From an uncultured Saprospiraceae bacterium (lineage in GTDB: Bacteria; Bacteroidota; Bacteroidia; Chitinophagales; Saprospiraceae), in contig CALGLS010000584.1 in NCBI GenBank assembly GCA_937959375.1, positions 1-13,967 on the forward strand: 13,967 nucleotides of DNA, given 5' to 3'. The notes below the pieces were generated by a model, which saw nothing but the letters and a program-made list of their open reading frames with translations, was not told the origin of the DNA and ran no database searches. The position numbers were made by a program, and so were the translations under genes. Shown here one piece after another: positions 8,288 to 13,967 of the stretch (the stretch's first letter is position 1; every line of letters starts with the position of its first letter).

Positions 8288-8944
8288 TTATGTACTTACT
8301 ATTATCCCGTCATTCATTACAAGAGTTCGATCACTCATAGTGGCCAAGGTCTCATTGTGGGTTACGATGACAAAAGTTTGTTGGAAGTCACGTCGAAGAT
8401 CAAAAAGTAATTGATGCAATTCTTGGGAAGAAACAGAATCGAGATTTCCAGAAGGTTCATCAGCAAATACAATCGCTGGTTGATTCATTAGAGCTCTTGC
8501 TACCGCAACGCGTTGTTGTTCACCTCCAGAGAGTTCAGTAGGTTTGTGACTAATACGATCGGCAAGTCCCAGATAATCTAAAAGTTCTTTTGCTCGTTTC
8601 TCCGCTTTACCTTGAGGCGTTTTTTGAATATAAGCAGGAATGCAAACATTCTCTAAAGCCGTAAACTCAGGAAGCAAATGGTGAAACTGAAATACAAAGC
8701 CAATCTTTTTATTTCGAAAGGCAGCTAATTGTTTTGTATTATATTTACTGATATTTTCACCGTCGAATAAAAGTTCACCTTTGTCAGCTTGATCAAGCGT
8801 ACCAAGTATGTGAAGTAGGGTCGTCTTACCTGCGCCGGATTTACCAACAATACTGACGATTTCTGCTTTCCCGATTTCCAAATCTACACCCTTTAATACA
8901 TGTAGATTGCCGTAAGATTTATGTATGCCGTTGACTTTTATCAT
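8288..8944 (-). CDS. ABC transporter ATP-binding protein, LolD/MacB-like
   Basis: With the ATG at 8944 the protein has 218 residues. It carries Walker A GKSGAGKTT (34-42), Q-loop Gln86 in FVFQFHHLLPEFTALENV, signature LSGGEQQR (138-145), Walker B AIVFADEP (157-164), D-loop SGNLD and H-loop His196. The FHHLLPEFTALENV segment is typical of LolD, the ATPase of lipoprotein release, and of the wider MacB/FtsE-type group. An upstream TTG at 8953 would add three residues, but the ATG gives the normal MIKV start. The membrane partners (LolC/E-like) are not next to it; the gene following it is the DUF389 protein. Assignment to ABC ATPases is certain, and the LolD role is likely but not proven. Confidence 0.92.
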   Translation of the reverse strand: MIKVNGIHKSYGNLHVLKGVDLEIGKAEIVSIVGKSGAGKTTLLHILGTLDQADKGELLFDGENISKYNTKQLAAFRNKKIGFVFQFHHLLPEFTALENVCIPAYIQKTPQGKAEKRAKELLDYLGLADRISHKPTELSGGEQQRVAVARALMNQPAIVFADEPSGNLDSVSSQELHQLLFDLRRDFQQTFVIVTHNETLATMSDRTLVMNDGIIVST

Positions 8945-8963
8945 TTGCGTCAAAATTAAACAT

Positions 8964-8986
8964 TCGGTTCGTAACCGACAAATTTA
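8964..8986 (-). promoter_or_regulatory. Hairpin/operator candidate and -7 box upstream of the ABC ATPase gene
   Basis: TCGGTT, a CGT spacer and AACCGA (8964-8978) form a perfect 6-bp inverted repeat. Directly before it on the minus strand, 8979-8986 reads TAAATTTG, a TAnnTTTG -7 match, so transcription would start inside the inverted repeat about 28 nt before the ATG. GTTCGTAA within the repeat recurs at 8994-9001, a 27-bp spaced direct repeat. The -33 element is not recognisable. The region lies between divergent genes and might also affect the cupin gene. Confidence 0.35.
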
Positions 8987-9095
8987 TTTAATTGTTCGTA
9001 ATCTCTTGTTAACCAGTTGATTGTAAAATGTAAGTTCAAAAAACAGCAGCAAAGTTGATTTACCTTACGTTTTGCTATCAAACAAAAACAATAAA

Positions 9096-9455
9096 ATGCT
9101 ACACAAATCAATCGATAATATCCCCTTTTTTACGGCCGGAGATGAGACCGTCCTAAAGGAAGTTTTACATCCAGATAATGATAAAATTGAGCTAGGATAT
9201 AGTATTGCTTTCGCAAAAATTGAGGTCAGCAAGGCTTCCTTAGCACATCGCCTAAAACATTCTGAAACTTATATTTTTTTAAAGGGAAATGGCCAGATTT
9301 TCATCAATGAGGAAGTAAAAGCGGTACAAAAAGGAGATATCGTTTATGTTCCTCCAATGGCAAACCAGTATGTAGAAAATATGGGTAATACCGATTTAGA
9401 ATTCTATTGTATTGTTTCACCTGCTTGGCGTGAAGAAGAGGAATACGTGGATTAG
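9096..9455 (+). CDS. Small single-domain cupin protein
   Basis: Taking the ATG at 9096 gives 119 residues; a TTG at 9072 would add eight residues of lysine/asparagine-rich sequence that do not look like part of the fold. Cupin motif 1 is seen at His51, His55, Glu57 (HRLKHSETYIFLKGNG). Motif 2 is at GDIVYVPPMANQYVENMG (80-97), where the usual metal-binding His is replaced by Gln91. The protein ends with PAWREEEEYVD, a tail I recall from a group of small bacterial and archaeal cupins. Function and substrate are unknown. It stands alone between the divergent ABC gene and the hexamer array. Confidence 0.82.
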   Translation: MLHKSIDNIPFFTAGDETVLKEVLHPDNDKIELGYSIAFAKIEVSKASLAHRLKHSETYIFLKGNGQIFINEEVKAVQKGDIVYVPPMANQYVENMGNTDLEFYCIVSPAWREEEEYVD

Positions 9456-9489
9456 GGCCGGTTTTTAGGAATTTCATTTTTTTTAACCC

Positions 9490-9497
9490 TACATTTG
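9490..9497 (+). promoter_or_regulatory. Candidate -7 box for the GT4 gene
   Basis: TACATTTG matches TAnnTTTG exactly. Transcription would begin near 9503-9505, at the left edge of the hexamer array, so the array would sit entirely in the 5' untranslated region of the GT4 mRNA. A -33 TTG at optimal spacing is missing; only a T-run is present about 23 bp upstream. Confidence 0.35.
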
Positions 9498-9504
9498 TTC
9501 ATAT

Positions 9505-9612
9505 GAATTAGAATTAGAATTAGAATTAGAATGTGAATTAGAATGCTTGCAATAATGCGGAGCTCACGTGAGAGGGAAATTCTAATTCCAATTCACATTC
9601 TAATTCCCATTC
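9505..9612. repeat. Inverted array of GAATTA-type hexamers forming a long hairpin before the GT4 gene
   Basis: The left arm (9505-9546) is seven hexamers in perfect 6-bp phase: four GAATTA, then GAATGT, GAATTA, GAATGC. The right arm (9577-9612) holds six hexamers in the opposite orientation: on the minus strand GAATGG, GAATTA, GAATGT, GAATTG, GAATTA, GAATTT. The arms pair over 17 contiguous bases (9523-9539 with 9590-9606), and because of the periodicity other registers can pair too. The 50-nt loop contains the perfect 10-bp palindrome CTCACGTGAG (9563-9572). The array ends 13 bp before the GT4 ATG. It is not a standard intrinsic terminator, since no T-run follows. Its role is unknown. Confidence 0.85.
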
Positions 9613-9625
9613 TTTACCTCGGAAT

Positions 9626-10822
9626 ATGAAAATACTACAGCTCTGCAAAAAATTTCCCTTCCCTGTGAAAGATGGCGAAGCGATTGCGATCAACCACCTG
9701 TCTAAAGCCATGAGTAGCATGGACTGTGAGGTTACCTTGCTGTGTATGAACACTCCTAAGCATTATTTCCGAAAGGAAGATTTACCAAAAAGTTTTAATC
9801 ATTACAAGGACATTCACGTTGTTGATATCGATAGCGATGTGAAGCCGCTTGATGCATTTCTGAATTTGTTTTCCAAAGCATCTTACCATATACAACGGTT
9901 TATTTCTAAAGACTTTTCGCAGCAGCTACAACAGCTACTTCAAGAAAATGATTTTGATGTGGTTCAATTGGAAACCTTGTATCTAGCACCTTATATCTCA
10001 ACCATACGAGCCCATTCTTCTGCAACGATCGCACTTCGGGCACACAATGTTGAACACGAGATTTGGGAGCGAATAGCGAGTAACACCTCCTTTTTACCAA
10101 AGAAATGGTACCTCCAACATTTGACAAAAAAACTCAAACGGTTTGAATTAGAAACCATGAATCAATGCGATATCCTTGTTCCGATTACAGCCCGTGATCT
10201 TGACTTTTTTAAATCGTATGGTTTTGACAAAAAAGCAGCGGTTACACCAATTGGTTTGGATAAAAATGATTACAAACCTGACTTTCAAAGTTATGATAAA
10301 GAGTTGTCGATCTCCTTTATTGGATCATTAGATTGGATGCCGAATTTAGAAGGATTGAAATGGTTTATGGATGAAGTTTGGGAAAAAGCACAAGTTAAGT
10401 TTCCTAAATTGCAACTCCATATTGCAGGACGAAATACACCAGACTGGATGAAAGCGATGAAGGAACCAAACATACATATTCACGGTGAGATACCAGATGC
10501 TCAAGCATTTATTAATGCACATTCAATTATGGTTGTTCCTTTACTAAGTGGGAGTGGGATGCGCGCAAAAATTTTGGAAGGAATGGCACTTGGAAAAGTT
10601 GTGATGACGACTTCAATTGGTTTAGAAGGTATTGCGGCCACCGACAGAAAAGAAGTGCTTGTCGCTGATGATGTGGCAGGTTTTTTAGACTGTATTGAGT
10701 TTTGTTATTCCAGTAATGGAGATCTTAAAACAATAGGGGAGTCGGCACAAAAATTTGTAGCAACAACCTACGATAATATGGCAATTGCAGCAGCACTGAC
10801 CGCCGCTTATCAAGAAAGTTAA
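9626..10822 (+). CDS. Glycosyltransferase family 4 (GT-B fold)
   Basis: The 398-residue length is typical of GT4 enzymes. The N-terminal Rossmann half starts with MKILQLCKKFPFPVKDGEAIAINHLSKAM (given here in part: KKFPFPVKDGEAIA, residues 8-21), the acceptor-side glycine region. ALRAHNVEHEIWERIA (around 136-151) is a segment frequent in Bacteroidota GT4 proteins. The C-terminal nucleotide-sugar half begins near SISFIGSLDWMPNLEG (about 228-243). It carries the family's donor-binding segment GSGMRAKILEGMALGK (about 309-324), followed by TTSIGLEGI. It has no membrane segment, so a cytosolic or peripheral enzyme adding a sugar to a lipid-linked surface glycan is expected; sugar and linkage cannot be read. 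The neighbouring GT2 gene supports a glycan role. The long hairpin array lies in its presumed leader. Confidence 0.9.
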   Translation: MKILQLCKKFPFPVKDGEAIAINHLSKAMSSMDCEVTLLCMNTPKHYFRKEDLPKSFNHYKDIHVVDIDSDVKPLDAFLNLFSKASYHIQRFISKDFSQQLQQLLQENDFDVVQLETLYLAPYISTIRAHSSATIALRAHNVEHEIWERIASNTSFLPKKWYLQHLTKKLKRFELETMNQCDILVPITARDLDFFKSYGFDKKAAVTPIGLDKNDYKPDFQSYDKELSISFIGSLDWMPNLEGLKWFMDEVWEKAQVKFPKLQLHIAGRNTPDWMKAMKEPNIHIHGEIPDAQAFINAHSIMVVPLLSGSGMRAKILEGMALGKVVMTTSIGLEGIAATDRKEVLVADDVAGFLDCIEFCYSSNGDLKTIGESAQKFVATTYDNMAIAAALTAAYQES

Positions 10823-10881
10823 TTTCTCTTCAGACGCTGTTTGTTAGAAAATTTTGAGTTTCAGTTACATTTTGATTTTGA

Positions 10882-10961
10882 TTCCTTTCTTCTTCCTTTC
10901 TTTTTCCCTAATTTCGGCTTTTCAAATTAGAATGACTATTTACTTAATTAGTTGGTAGTCA
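10882..10961 (+). other. Pyrimidine-only tract and short inverted repeat upstream of the GT2 gene
   Basis: Between the GT4 stop and the GT2 start (10823-10998), 10882-10909 is 28 consecutive C/T bases. Further down, TGACTA (10933-10938) and TAGTCA (10956-10961) form a 6-bp inverted repeat about 38 bp before the ATG. No full Bacteroidota promoter was identified. The region may hold the GT2-ribB promoter, but this is a guess. Confidence 0.3.
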
Positions 10962-10998
10962 AAATGTTAGGATAAAAACAACTGTTCAAAACTAGCCA

Positions 10999-12201
10999 AT
11001 GCTACTAGTCCTTCAAATAATATTTTTCATTTGTATCGCAGGATTAGCTCATGCCTACCTTATTTACCCCTTCTTGATGGGTTTTTGGACTAGAAATTTG
11101 AACGCACCCACACAATTTTTTTCTGATGAATCAGAATGGCCCCATGTCTCTGTTATCATGGCAGCTTACAATGAAGAAGTAGTGATTGAAGAAAAAATGA
11201 AAAGCTTGATTGATTCCGATTACCCAAAAGATAAACTACATATTTTTGTTGGTTCAGATTGTTCTACAGATCGAACAAACGAGTTGATGTCTGATTTTGC
11301 GAAAGCGAATGCCTCCATTCATTTTTATCCATTTACACAAAGACGTGGGAAGCCCGGAATTGTCAATGAATTAGCTGCCGATGCCATCACTAAATTTGGG
11401 AAAGGTGCAGAACACGTTTTTCTACTCACCGATGCTTCCGTTATTTTAGAGCCATTTACCATAAAAAAATTAGTGCGCCATTTTAAGCGTGAAAAAGTAG
11501 TGTTGGTAGACTCCAATATGTTGAACATTGGTATTCAATCAAAAGGAATTTCAAGATCAGAAAAGCAATATGTAAATGCAGAGGTAAGACTGAAAAACAG
11601 AGAAGGTTTGCTTTGGGGAACTATGGTGGGACCCTTTGGTGGATGTTATGCTTTGCGTTCCGATTACTATCACGAGGTACCACCTAAATTTTTGGTGGAT
11701 GATTTTTACATAGCATTCAAAGCTCTAGAACAGGGAGGTGCAGCCATCAATGATCTAGAAGCGACTTGCCATGAATCCGTGCCACACGATATTAAAGAAG
11801 AATATCGACGTAAGTCTAGAATATCCGCAGGGAATTACCAAAATCTTCAAACTTTTGGTCATTTACTCAAAAAACCTTTTGCGCCTCTTGGATTTGCCTT
11901 TTTATCACATAAGGTACTCAAATGGATGGGCCCCTTCTTTATACTAATTTCCTACATTTGTTGTGGAATTTTGGCATTTTCTGGCAACATATTGTGGTAC
12001 TACCTGTTCATAATACAAAGTGTAGTGCTTTTTGGGATACCTTTCTTGGATTTTATCCTACAAAAACTAAATATTCACTTACTTTTGTTGCGGAATATCA
12101 CATACTTTCTTGTAATGAACATCGCTTTGCTCGAAGGTTTTATAAAATACATAAATGGAATTAAAAACAATGTCTGGGAACCACCAAAAAGAGGCGAATA
12201 A
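10999..12201 (+). CDS. Membrane-bound glycosyltransferase family 2
   Basis: The 400-residue protein has an N-terminal membrane helix (about 2-26), a GT-A domain and three C-terminal helices (about 309-332, 335-357, 362-384). GT-A motifs in order are VSVIMAAYNEE (about 50-60), SDCSTDRT (about 86-93), TDAS in place of DxD (about 144), VDDF (about 233) as the acceptor-side acid, and RRKSRISAGNYQNL (about 271-284), which resembles the product-binding R/Q-x-x-R region of processive GT2 enzymes. This arrangement is like chitin, hyaluronan or poly-GlcNAc synthase-type enzymes, so it may polymerise or transfer sugar at the inner membrane; the product is unknown. The start ATG is followed directly by the first helix. 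The last 47 bp overlap the start of ribB. Confidence 0.9.
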   Translation: MLLVLQIIFFICIAGLAHAYLIYPFLMGFWTRNLNAPTQFFSDESEWPHVSVIMAAYNEEVVIEEKMKSLIDSDYPKDKLHIFVGSDCSTDRTNELMSDFAKANASIHFYPFTQRRGKPGIVNELAADAITKFGKGAEHVFLLTDASVILEPFTIKKLVRHFKREKVVLVDSNMLNIGIQSKGISRSEKQYVNAEVRLKNREGLLWGTMVGPFGGCYALRSDYYHEVPPKFLVDDFYIAFKALEQGGAAINDLEATCHESVPHDIKEEYRRKSRISAGNYQNLQTFGHLLKKPFAPLGFAFLSHKVLKWMGPFFILISYICCGILAFSGNILWYYLFIIQSVVLFGIPFLDFILQKLNIHLLLLRNITYFLVMNIALLEGFIKYINGIKNNVWEPPKRGE

Positions 12202-13327
12202 CATCGAACTAGATTCAATAGAAGATGCAATTGCAGCCATCAAAGCCGGAGAAGTAATCATCGTAGTAGATGATGAAGATCGTGAAAATGAAGGTGACTT
12301 CATCTGCGCTGCAGATAAGGTTACACCTGAAATTATCAACTTCATGGCGACCTATGGTCGTGGGCTGATATGCACACCAATTGACGAAAAGCGTGCAGAT
12401 GAATTGGAGTTGAACATGATGGTGTCAAACAACACGGCTTTACATGAGACTGCGTTTACCGTTTCAATCGATTTGGTTGGACAAGGATGTACCACAGGTA
12501 TTTCAGCTTATGATCGATCTACTGGTATTCGTGCTTTGGTTGACCCAAAAACGAAGGCGTCTGACTTTGCGCGTCCAGGACACATCTTTCCGCTTAGAGC
12601 AAAAACAGGAGGCGTTCTTCGTCGTACAGGACATACAGAAGCTGCGATTGACTTGTCAAAGTTAGCTGGCTTTAGTGCAGCAGGTGTCTTAGTTGAAATT
12701 CTAAACGAAGATGGCTCAATGGCCCGTTTGCCACAGCTTATTGAATTAGCTGCAAAACATGATTTGAAATTGATTTCTATCAAAGACTTGGTAGAGTATA
12801 GAATGCGTAATGAGCGAATTGTAAAGAAGGAACTGTCTGTAGAAATGGATTCTCCTTATGGCAAATTTATGGTACACGCTTTTACCCAGCTGACCACGGG
12901 CGATACCCATCTTGCTATTTCCAAGGGAGAACTAAAAGCAGATGAACCCATTTTGGTACGAGTACATTCTAATACAGAAACTGGAGACGTCATTGGTAAT
13001 CTATTTCAAGGTAAAGCCAAGCAATTGGAAAACACGATGAAGATGATTGCAGATGAAGGAACTGGTATTTTATTGTACATGCGTCATGGCGAAAAACAAG
13101 ATGCGATTTTGAATCACCTTAAAGCGATTGCAAAAGTTGCGGAACCTGATCCAGATAGTATCAAAACGACCTCAGAAATTCAACGTGATTACGGAGTCGG
13201 AGCTCAAATACTTAGAGAATTGGGGGTTAATAAAATCCGTTTGATTTCTAATAATCCAAAACGTAGAGTTGCTTTACCAGGGTATGGTTTGGAAATTGTA
13301 GAAATGGTTTCTTTGCAAAAAGATTAA
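12155..13327 (+). CDS. ribB: 3,4-dihydroxy-2-butanone-4-phosphate synthase with degenerate GTP cyclohydrolase II-like C-terminal domain
   Basis: Residues 16-220 are a full DHBP synthase: DDEDRENEGD (39-48, Mg2+ and substrate), TTGISAYDRSTGI (113-125), GHIFPLRAKTGGVLRRTGHTEA split over 142-163, and the distal acidic segment EILNEDG (181-187). It converts ribulose 5-phosphate to the four-carbon riboflavin precursor. Residues 225-390 align with RibA (VRVHSNTETGDVIGNL, RDYGVGAQILRELGVNKIRL, YGLEIVE). However, the zinc-binding CDCG region reads GKAKQ (286-290), and the catalytic RQEGRG motif is replaced by RHGEKQ (310-315). This half should therefore not hydrolyse GTP, and a separate ribA would be expected elsewhere. 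I recall similar degenerate versions in Flavobacteriia. ATG 12155 was chosen; ATG 12170 is also possible, as the first 15 residues are not conserved. Confidence 0.93.
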   Translation: MELKTMSGNHQKEANNIELDSIEDAIAAIKAGEVIIVVDDEDRENEGDFICAADKVTPEIINFMATYGRGLICTPIDEKRADELELNMMVSNNTALHETAFTVSIDLVGQGCTTGISAYDRSTGIRALVDPKTKASDFARPGHIFPLRAKTGGVLRRTGHTEAAIDLSKLAGFSAAGVLVEILNEDGSMARLPQLIELAAKHDLKLISIKDLVEYRMRNERIVKKELSVEMDSPYGKFMVHAFTQLTTGDTHLAISKGELKADEPILVRVHSNTETGDVIGNLFQGKAKQLENTMKMIADEGTGILLYMRHGEKQDAILNHLKAIAKVAEPDPDSIKTTSEIQRDYGVGAQILRELGVNKIRLISNNPKRRVALPGYGLEIVEMVSLQKD

Positions 13328-13331
13328 TCCG

Positions 13332-13352
13332 CTCACAAAACCTAATTGTGAG
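13332..13352 (+). promoter_or_regulatory. Hairpin enclosing the GTG start of the VTC gene
   Basis: CTCACAA (13332-13338) and TTGTGAG (13346-13352) are perfect reverse complements with a 7-nt loop. The proposed start codon GTG (13348-13350) lies in the 3' arm, so folding would hide it. The hairpin begins 5 nt after the ribB stop. Without a T-run it is unlikely to be a terminator. Confidence 0.4.
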
Positions 13353-13967
13353 ATACGAACGAAAATATAGAATCGAACAAATGCCTGCTCACTTAGTTGA
13401 GCAGGTTGTTCGTATGCATCCTGCTTCTTTCCAAAAGGCTTTTCCCAACCGCCAAGTCAATAATGTGTATTTCGATACAGCGACTTTTACCACCTTTCAT
13501 GAAAATCAAAGTGGTATTGCGCAACGTAAAAAATATAGGGTACGATGGTATGGATCGTTTATGCAAATCATGCAAAATCCTGTGTTGGAAGTCAAAGTAA
13601 AAGACAACTTACTTGGTTATAAAGAGAATCATCCGCTTCCTAATTTCGCCCTTCAAAACTTAGGTGAATTAAAAGCAGTTGTCAATCAAAAACTCCATAC
13701 ATACAAAGCACTTCAACCAGTTTTGTTAAATTCATATCAGCGTTCATATTGGGTGACCCCAAATCAAAAAATAAGACTCACGATTGATTGGGATCTGGCA
13801 TTTCATCAGCTTTATAAGCATCCTGAGTTTCATAAGTTTCTTCAAAAAGATCCTGCTGTGATTGTTGAATTGAAATATGCGGAAGATCAAGAAACAGAGG
13901 CTAGTCGTATTATGCAGCATTTGCCGTTTCGCTTGACGAAGCAGTCTAAGTATGTAGAGGGGATTGA
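13348..13967 (+). CDS. VTC-domain (polyphosphate polymerase-like, triphosphate tunnel) protein; C-terminus outside window
   Basis: There are 206 codons to the window edge without a stop. A GTG at 13348 is taken as start because it supplies the conserved RYERKYRIE opening strand (residues 2-10) of the VTC family; the first ATG at 13381 would remove it. Further tunnel-fold elements are RQVNNVYFDT (35-44), QRKKYRVRWYG (59-69), LEVKVKD (80-86), SYQRSYW (129-135), IRLTIDWDLAF (142-152), VIVELKY (171-177) and KQSKYVEGI (198-206). The alternating basic and acidic strands line the tunnel in eukaryotic Vtc4, which makes polyphosphate from ATP. The bacterial homologues' activity is not known to me, and an NTP- or polyphosphate-related role is inferred. 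It follows ribB by 20 bp, so co-transcription is likely. Confidence 0.82.
   Translation, partial: MRYERKYRIEQMPAHLVEQVVRMHPASFQKAFPNRQVNNVYFDTATFTTFHENQSGIAQRKKYRVRWYGSFMQIMQNPVLEVKVKDNLLGYKENHPLPNFALQNLGELKAVVNQKLHTYKALQPVLLNSYQRSYWVTPNQKIRLTIDWDLAFHQLYKHPEFHKFLQKDPAVIVELKYAEDQETEASRIMQHLPFRLTKQSKYVEGI

Noticed and set aside
8951..8953. TTG start for the ABC ATPase
   Set aside because: The ATG three codons later gives the family's normal N-terminus.
9072..9074. TTG start for the cupin
   Set aside because: The added eight residues look like untranslated AT-rich leader, and an ATG follows at 9096.
9538..9753. Minus-strand 71-codon frame containing Glu-Leu repeats
   Set aside because: The repeats are just the hexamer array read as codons; the remainder is antisense to the start of the GT4 gene.
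12040..12160. FMN riboswitch before ribB
   Set aside because: The upstream sequence is coding DNA of the GT2 gene, and no conserved riboswitch core was seen.
13381..13383. ATG as start of the VTC protein
   Set aside because: It would remove the conserved RYERKY strand encoded just upstream in the same open frame from GTG 13348.
13384..13405. 8-bp hairpin as a ribB terminator
   Set aside because: No T-run follows and the hairpin lies inside the VTC reading frame.

Overview
The window looks like chromosomal DNA of a member of the Bacteroidota, most likely class Flavobacteriia. This is inferred from low GC, weak or absent Shine-Dalgarno sequences, several TAnnTTTG-type -7 boxes, and a very large secreted protein combining CUB, choice-of-anchor-L and Ig-like repeat regions. 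A RibB protein with a degenerate RibA-like C-terminus, a form I recall from flavobacteria, fits too. No rRNA, tRNA, CRISPR array, insertion sequence or prophage gene was seen.

Layout. Positions 1-3884 (minus) hold the first 1,294 codons of a giant secreted adhesin-like protein whose C-terminus lies outside the window. Positions 4105-5110 (minus) hold an overlapping pair: a SCO-family copper/thiol lipoprotein followed by a c-type cytochrome lipoprotein. A 288-bp divergent intergenic region, containing a perfect 14-bp palindrome, separates this pair from a DASH-type cryptochrome/photolyase (5399-6832, plus). The photolyase converges, with only 11 bp between stops, on a two-gene minus-strand unit: a LolD-like ABC ATPase (8288-8944) followed by a DUF389 membrane protein with a long C-terminal extension (6844-8268). 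A second divergent region leads to a small cupin (9096-9455, plus).

From 9456 onward everything is on the plus strand. An inverted array of GAATTA-type hexamers sits directly in front of a GT4 glycosyltransferase (9626-10822). Next come a membrane-bound GT2 glycosyltransferase (10999-12201), overlapped by 47 bp by ribB (12155-13327), and then a VTC-domain protein (13348 to the window end). The VTC gene appears to start at a GTG held in the arm of a small hairpin.

How the genes relate. SCO plus cytochrome suggests envelope copper/redox work linked to a terminal oxidase or similar enzyme. The two glycosyltransferases probably act in surface polysaccharide assembly. GT2, ribB and the VTC gene are packed tightly enough to be one transcript although their functions look unrelated. 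I found no clearly new defence or mobile system. The observations most worth a second look are the hexamer inverted array before the GT4 gene, the RibB whose cyclohydrolase half has lost its catalytic motifs, and the domain architecture of the giant surface protein.
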